A stretch of DNA of 64,000 bases from Castanea sativa (Eukaryota; Streptophyta; Magnoliopsida; Fagales; Fagaceae), in assembly GCF_040712315.1 (NCBI RefSeq), contig NC_134022.1, forward strand, positions 2,852,001 to 2,916,000. Direction: 5' to 3'. The stretch's first letter is position 1. Every line of letters begins with the position of its first letter. The notes under the pieces are model-generated. The model had not been told where the DNA came from and made no database searches. It saw nothing but the letters and a program-made list of their open reading frames with translations. The position numbers were made by a program, and so were the translations under genes. Positions 59,358 through 64,000 of this stretch are shown here, piece by piece.

Positions 59358-60699
59358 TTCTTGTCTTAGAGTAGATTTTCTTTATTTGACCATGTTATTG
59401 GAAGCATGCAAGGAAGAGTGATCCAGATTGCCATTATGAATGCTGTCAAGGTCAACTTCACATTTACTCAAATAGACAACAACTTAATTGATCAGTAACC
59501 ATGTGAAGAGAAAAATGGTGTGATTTCAATTCATGGGGTCTACTTCAAATCTTTTACACTTTACACCTTATCACCCCATTAGATCCTTATCTTAGGAACC
59601 CAATTTTAAAGTTTTAGGTTAGAACATAGAGGCATATATGAACTAGTTGGTACGATGTGTGGGTATGTTACTTACAGGTTTGTTTTGAAATATGTTGTAA
59701 GAAATTATTTTATGTCTATGTATACTAGTCATTATGTGTTATAATCTTCGAAGAAATAGATTCAATTATATTACATGTCATTAAAAAGAGAGTAATGTAA
59801 ATTGTTAAGATTAATATAAATATTATTGCTTGAGTGAATGAAAAATATGTAATTATTTCCACTAACTAAAGTGAATAAGTTTTTTGCAAAGTAATCAACA
59901 TTTTGTGTGATAAATTAGTGATTGTTATTTCATTGATGAAGCTAATACTATGTTTTACTCAATTAGGTGAATTTTAAAATTTCAGCTCATTGACTTGTGT
60001 TCTTTGTTTCTAAGAAACATGAAAATTCTGTGTCCACATTAACTGCATCTGGTTGTGAAGGAAATTGAAGTAAAAGATTGTACTTGGTGTAGCTTTTTAC
60101 ATGGGTTGATTTCCATCTAAATTAGTGTATGCTTCTTTGGGTTTTTCTAAGAGAATGTATAAATGATTTCTGCTGTCAGTTTACTCTCTCTCTTCTTTGA
60201 TGTTATTACCTTATTTTTGCTCATAATAATATGCATTTTGTGAAACCCCAAGAACTGTTTTGCTTCTTTTGAGAGGAAAGGCCTTTTATAGAAGGTTCTT
60301 CAATTCTTGTTGCTTTCATGTGAGCATAACTACATTGTGGTCAACATTTGCCAAATGAAGTGTATTTTCATGATCCATTCCAAGTTTATGGCCTTTCTAA
60401 ATTTGTTGGCCAAACTTTAGAATGCGTCTTATGGAATGAGCTTAATTTCCTTGGACAACTAATTAGCATATGAGGAGTTCTTTTGTACAATGATTGTTTA
60501 GAGAATCTGTAGCCTGGGACTATATTTGAGAAGGTTAAGGTTTCTATGGAAACTAGAATCTTTATGAGTGAATTGAATTTTCCTTTGCTATTTTGAACCA
60601 AAATTATAGTGACATAGAACTCTAGGACCATAGCTTATAGATAGTTTTTTTTTCTTATGTACATATTTAGTTATTTTTTGGAGGTGTTATGTTTGTCAG
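59358..60699 (+). other. Right part of ATP11 intron 1
   Basis: Mostly AT-rich intron sequence between the LRR relic and exon 2. No exon or repeat is recognised. Confidence 0.4.
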
Positions 60700-60779
60700 T
60701 ATCACTTGGGAAGAGGCCATATTGGTGCATCTATGAAAGCAAAGCTTTATTACTTGTTGGAGCAAAGAGCAGCTGATTG
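60700..60779 (+). CDS. ATP11: ATP11 locus, exon 2
   Basis: Acceptor TTTGTCAG, then YHLGRGHIGASMKAKLYYLL and EQRAAD, to donor GATTG|GTAATT (phase 2, first two bases of a Cys codon). It fits the family exactly after exon 1. Confidence 0.75.
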
Positions 60780-60918
60780 GTAATTCATTTAGATGATGCT
60801 TGTTTCCCTTTGCACCTTTTATTAAATACTTATTGGAGAAAAAAAGATATTGATGTTTGTACTGTATGCATATCTTCTCTCCATATTTTGCTATCCATAC
60901 TTCTGTCTTTTTTTGCAG

Positions 60919-60977
60919 CTGATATTTTGTTATTCCTTTGTGGAGAGGAAGTGGTTACACAACAATGTTTGCTCGAG
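60919..60977 (+). CDS. ATP11: ATP11 locus, exon 3 with premature TGA
   Basis: Acceptor TTTTTTTGCAG. The first base closes the Cys codon, then TGA (60920-60922), then YFVIPLWRGSGYTTMFAR to donor CGAG|GTTTGG. Apart from the stop, the phase and sequence are as expected. Confidence 0.75.
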
Positions 60978-62817
60978 GTTTGGTTTTTAACTATTGGCTT
61001 TATATCACACATGCTGTTTTTATTAAGCTTTGTATATGTGCTGAGCAAATTTCATTTAGCGTTGTTGGTGGAGTAATATAATCCTGGAAATTCTTATAAA
61101 AAATAATCCTGGATATTAATTAAGATAATTAATCACATCATCAGATTTTCCTTAACCTTAATGCTGGTGCAAATTACTAATCTACTGGTCTATTTAGTTA
61201 TGAAATGTAATAGTATTTATTTGCTAGCAAATCATGTATACATTTGACCAGGAGCTGTAACACATGCGAGTGTGCAAACCCAAATAGAGGCTGCCACCAA
61301 ACTCAAACAAAGCTTGTGTTTTTTTTATGATCATTAATATATTAGAAGTATCTATTATCTTCTTTTGATGTTTTCTACACATTAGCTGAAGCGTATGCAA
61401 TGGAACGTTCAAAGGAGAAAAATGCATTGGCAAGGTCTGTGTTGCAGAACAAAACAAAAGCATTATCTATTAAAGCTTGAGCTGAATGTGTTTCAATTTG
61501 CTGTTGATATGTCATAACACAAATAGTTTTGGAGACCCAGTCTTTTTTTATTAATAAAAATTGTTATATACTTATTAAAAGAATAATAATTAAAATTGTT
61601 ATATAGAAGGAAGTACAATAGATTTTGGAATCAATGTAATGGGTATATACTGAACCATCTACTTTGAATCACTCAAAAATACAAAGCATCTATTTGAGGG
61701 TTTACATCATTCTATAGTAACCAATGGAATAAAATCTACAATTTTTGATGGTCAATTCATTCTTCTCCTACTATTGCTGTTGTATGCACACTAATATCTT
61801 GAAAGGGATTAGGCATTAAGGAAAAAGTATAATACATAAATAAGATATTTTTTTGATAATGTTGTATGCACACTAATAATCTGATAGGGATTAGGGATTA
61901 AGGAAAAATTATAATACATAAATAAGAAATTTTTTGATAATTTGATAGTTGGGGGAGGGGGGGTTTAAGCTGTGGATGTCATATAGACATTAGGAGGTGC
62001 CATCCAATTGAGCCAAAAGGCTCTTGGCATAATACATAAATAAGAATTGAAGAAAACATTCCGTTTTGTAAGCAACACATATTAAACTGCTAAATGAAGT
62101 TTATATTTGACTTGGTATTCTCCTTCTTGGAGGATTCCTATTGGACTGAATTTTCCCTTTTCTTTATACTTAGAATTATTGTGGTCCTTAGAAGACTTAC
62201 CATAATAACTAAATTCATCTTCTTTGTACTAATGAGTACTGCAAGTGCCTGTTGCAATTGCCTAGTGCCCTGTTATTCAGGTCTTCAATTGACAAGACTT
62301 TTCAACTGCCTTACTAGTATTCTAATGTATACCCTGAGATATGTTTCTAATTAATTCAATTAAAGAATAAAAATTTAAATTGACAAGACTGTTCAACATT
62401 ACTATCCTGTTTCAAAAGTTCTTTCCCAAACTAGATTGGTCATCTCCTGAAATGGTTGAGCCCCAGTTCTTTATTCTCTTTTTACAATTTTGTTCAAGAA
62501 AATCTATTTCAAGTAACCTGTTAGGGTTATGTTAACCTGGTGGGAGTACTATTTGAAACAATACATTTAATATCTTGTAAAAGGCTATTTTAGCTAGTGC
62601 TTTCAAAAGATTTTTAAGAATGTTATATGTTTTTACACTCTTACTAAGCAATATTTCAATACGGGACAGGGAGCAGCATATGAGTCATCCACGGCTATTG
62701 ATGTGCCTTTTCATGTTAACGAACTTTTTACAGCTCACTACAACTTATTATCAGTAACAAAGATGATCTTCAGTGTATTTGATATGGTTAAAATGCTTAT
62801 TTGAACTTTTCTTGCAG
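60978..62817 (+). other. ATP11 intron 3 with an 82-bp tandem duplication
   Basis: Units 61778-61859 and 61860-about 61942 share 'tgttgtatgcacactaat' and 'gtataatacataaataaga'/'ttataatacataaataaga'. The rest holds nothing recognisable. Confidence 0.6.
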
Positions 62818-63122
62818 TGCAGATGCCGCACATACTTTTCACTGGTCTTGAAGATTACAAGGCAAGAGGAACTCAATCAGCTCCTTACTTTACTGTGTCT
62901 TATTACAATGAATTTGCAGAAAGCAAGGACTTGGTGCTGATCCGTGGTGATGTTGTGTTCACAAGCAAGATTAGTGACACAGAGGCAAAATGGCTGTTGG
63001 AAACGACCCAATCTTTTTATTTGAAAGATGTGAGGTACAAGCTGGTTGAACGGTTCAACAAAGAAACACATGATTTTGAGTTCAAGGATGTGTTGCAAGC
63101 ATTAGACATGCCTATTCTGTGA
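62818..63122 (+). CDS. ATP11: ATP11 locus, exon 4 (main conserved domain)
   Basis: Acceptor TTCTTGCAG. It encodes VQMPHILFTGLEDYKARGTQ, 'EFAESKDLVLIRGDVVFTSK', 'WLLETTQSFYLKDVRYKLVE' and ends DMPIL with TGA at 63120-63122. 101 codons including the stop, fully open and strongly family-like. Confidence 0.85.
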
Positions 63123-64000
63123 TCTGCCAAAAGAATGGAACTTGGCTAATATGATGGTGGAAGACAAGGATTTAGTCAGCATGGGAATTGAGATTACTTA
63201 AATTGCAACAAAGACATTATCAGGAATTGTCCTCATCAGAATCTGGTCAAAGTGTAACATATTGAGCAACTGAATGGAAGATGTGGTGTAGTTCATTTCA
63301 TGTTAATGTGTGCTGAACATGAAATGAACTTATCAAAAAAAATGGAATAACTGTGTGCTGACTTATCAAAACAATGTTAATGTGTGCTGAAAATTCTGAT
63401 TGTTAGTTTCCTTTTTTTCCCAAAATGGAATAACTACTGTTTTAGACACTACGGAATTCTAGAGTTGATTTTGTTTTCCCTTTTTTGGCTTTGGGACATA
63501 ATATGTTGCATTTTTAGAACAAATAGAAGGCACAGTTTTCGGACATTTTCACGCTTTCTCCGATGTTCTCTCTCGCGTTCTTTGCTTCCTCTTGCATTCT
63601 CTGGTAAAGGTTTCTTTCTTTCTAAAAAAAAATTGAAGATTTCTTTAAAGTATCATAATCGTTTTGATATTGTTAAAGGTAAGTATCAAAACGATAAAAC
63701 CCTATTTTTACTGCTATTGTTTTGTTTCCCTTTTTTCTTTATTAGTTTCTTGTGGGTATTGTGTATGGGGTGGGTGGGGAAGAGTCCTCAATCTTCTTCT
63801 GGTCTGTTTGGATGGCATGGGATTTCGTTTAGGATTTGGATTTGGGTGGGTAACTTAAAAAGAGAAGAATTTGTATTTGACCGAAGTACAAGTTGCAGAA
63901 GAACCTGCACAAATCACCTTTGCCATTTTCATTTTTTTAACGGATAAGTAAAACTTCAGAGTTTTCAAAATTCCCCCTCTCTCAGTCACAGTCTCAGTCT
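63123..64000. other. Downstream of ATP11; possible start of a further gene
   Basis: A pyrimidine-rich stretch at 63535-63615 ending CTCTG|GTAAAG looks like a 5'UTR and donor of a plus-strand gene that continues beyond the window. The 187-codon frame 63384-63947 is Phe/Leu/Ser low complexity without family signals and is not called. Confidence 0.3.

Larger units (their letters stand above)
56367..63122 (+). pseudogene. ATP11: ATP11-type mitochondrial F1-ATPase assembly factor, probably disabled
   Basis: ATP11 proteins (ATPAF1 in humans) are mitochondrial matrix chaperones that bind the F1 beta subunit during ATP synthase assembly. Exons 56367(?)-56516, 60700-60779, 60919-60977 and 62818-63122 join in one frame with GT-AG introns. 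They cover the plant family from 'DIQRVKDRSPQDIASAWDD' to the C-terminal 'DFEFKDVLQALDMPIL'. Two faults are visible. The codon after the Cys that spans exons 2 and 3 is TGA (60920-60922), where Arg is usual; a CGA-to-TGA change would explain it. The exon 1 frame upstream of Met 56457 looks like a targeting peptide but has no ATG before an in-frame TAG at 56361-56363. The rest is well conserved, so loss is recent, or the TGA is an allele or sequencing error. Confidence 0.7.

Noticed and set aside
63384..63947. 187-codon plus-strand frame near the window end
   Set aside because: Phe/Leu/Ser low complexity; it spans what looks like a 5'UTR and donor site and has no recognisable family.

Overview
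The window is nuclear DNA from a flowering plant, most likely a woody eudicot. The evidence is AT-rich sequence dense in small transposon relics, GT-AG introns up to nearly 7 kb, plant-only gene families (a BAHD acyltransferase and a nodulin-like MFS transporter) and plant SINE, TRIM and MITE types. A Fagales tree would fit, but the species cannot be fixed from sequence alone. I saw no prokaryotic features, CRISPR array, rRNA gene or intact tRNA gene.

Five protein-coding or formerly coding loci stand out. (1) 3182-12187, minus: a three-exon NFD4-like nodulin/MFS membrane transporter (about 575 aa) with a 6.8 kb first intron full of repeats. (2) 33541-34452, minus: ISY1, a spliceosomal NineTeen-complex protein, intronless in its CDS but with a 1.7 kb 5'UTR intron reaching 36178. 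(3) 38286-39635, minus: a single-exon BAHD acyltransferase of 449 aa. (4) 46127-52264, minus: a plant-specific protein of unknown function, rebuilt here as five coding exons (about 493 aa) plus a 5'UTR exon. (5) 56367-63122, plus: an ATP11-type mitochondrial F1-ATPase assembly factor in four exons. This last locus has an in-frame TGA at the start of exon 3 and no AUG for its targeting peptide, so it is probably a pseudogene. A degraded LRR receptor-kinase ectodomain lies antisense in its first intron.

The rest, especially 12.3-32 kb, is a graveyard of transposable elements. Boundaries can be read directly for several: a hAT MITE with an 8-bp target duplication at 1918-2398, nested in a larger inverted repeat; a MULE-like MITE that split a SINE at 16949-17305; a copia-type solo LTR with a perfect 5-bp target duplication at 18348-18733; a TRIM-like element at 21659-22083; and a MULE-like MITE with a perfect 9-bp duplication at 42775-43090. 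LINE remnants sit in introns of ISY1 and of the unknown-function gene. Several tandem or decayed repeat arrays were also found (43450-43830, 54119-54495, 55294-55650, 61778-61942).

The genes do not form a pathway or cluster: they are unrelated housekeeping, transport and metabolic genes. I did not find a convincing new biological system. The points most worth checking are the broken ATP11 locus, the duplicated flanks around ISY1, the 30-residue internal duplication in the unknown-function protein, and the nested insertions. All homology calls come from recognising families by eye; no database search was run.
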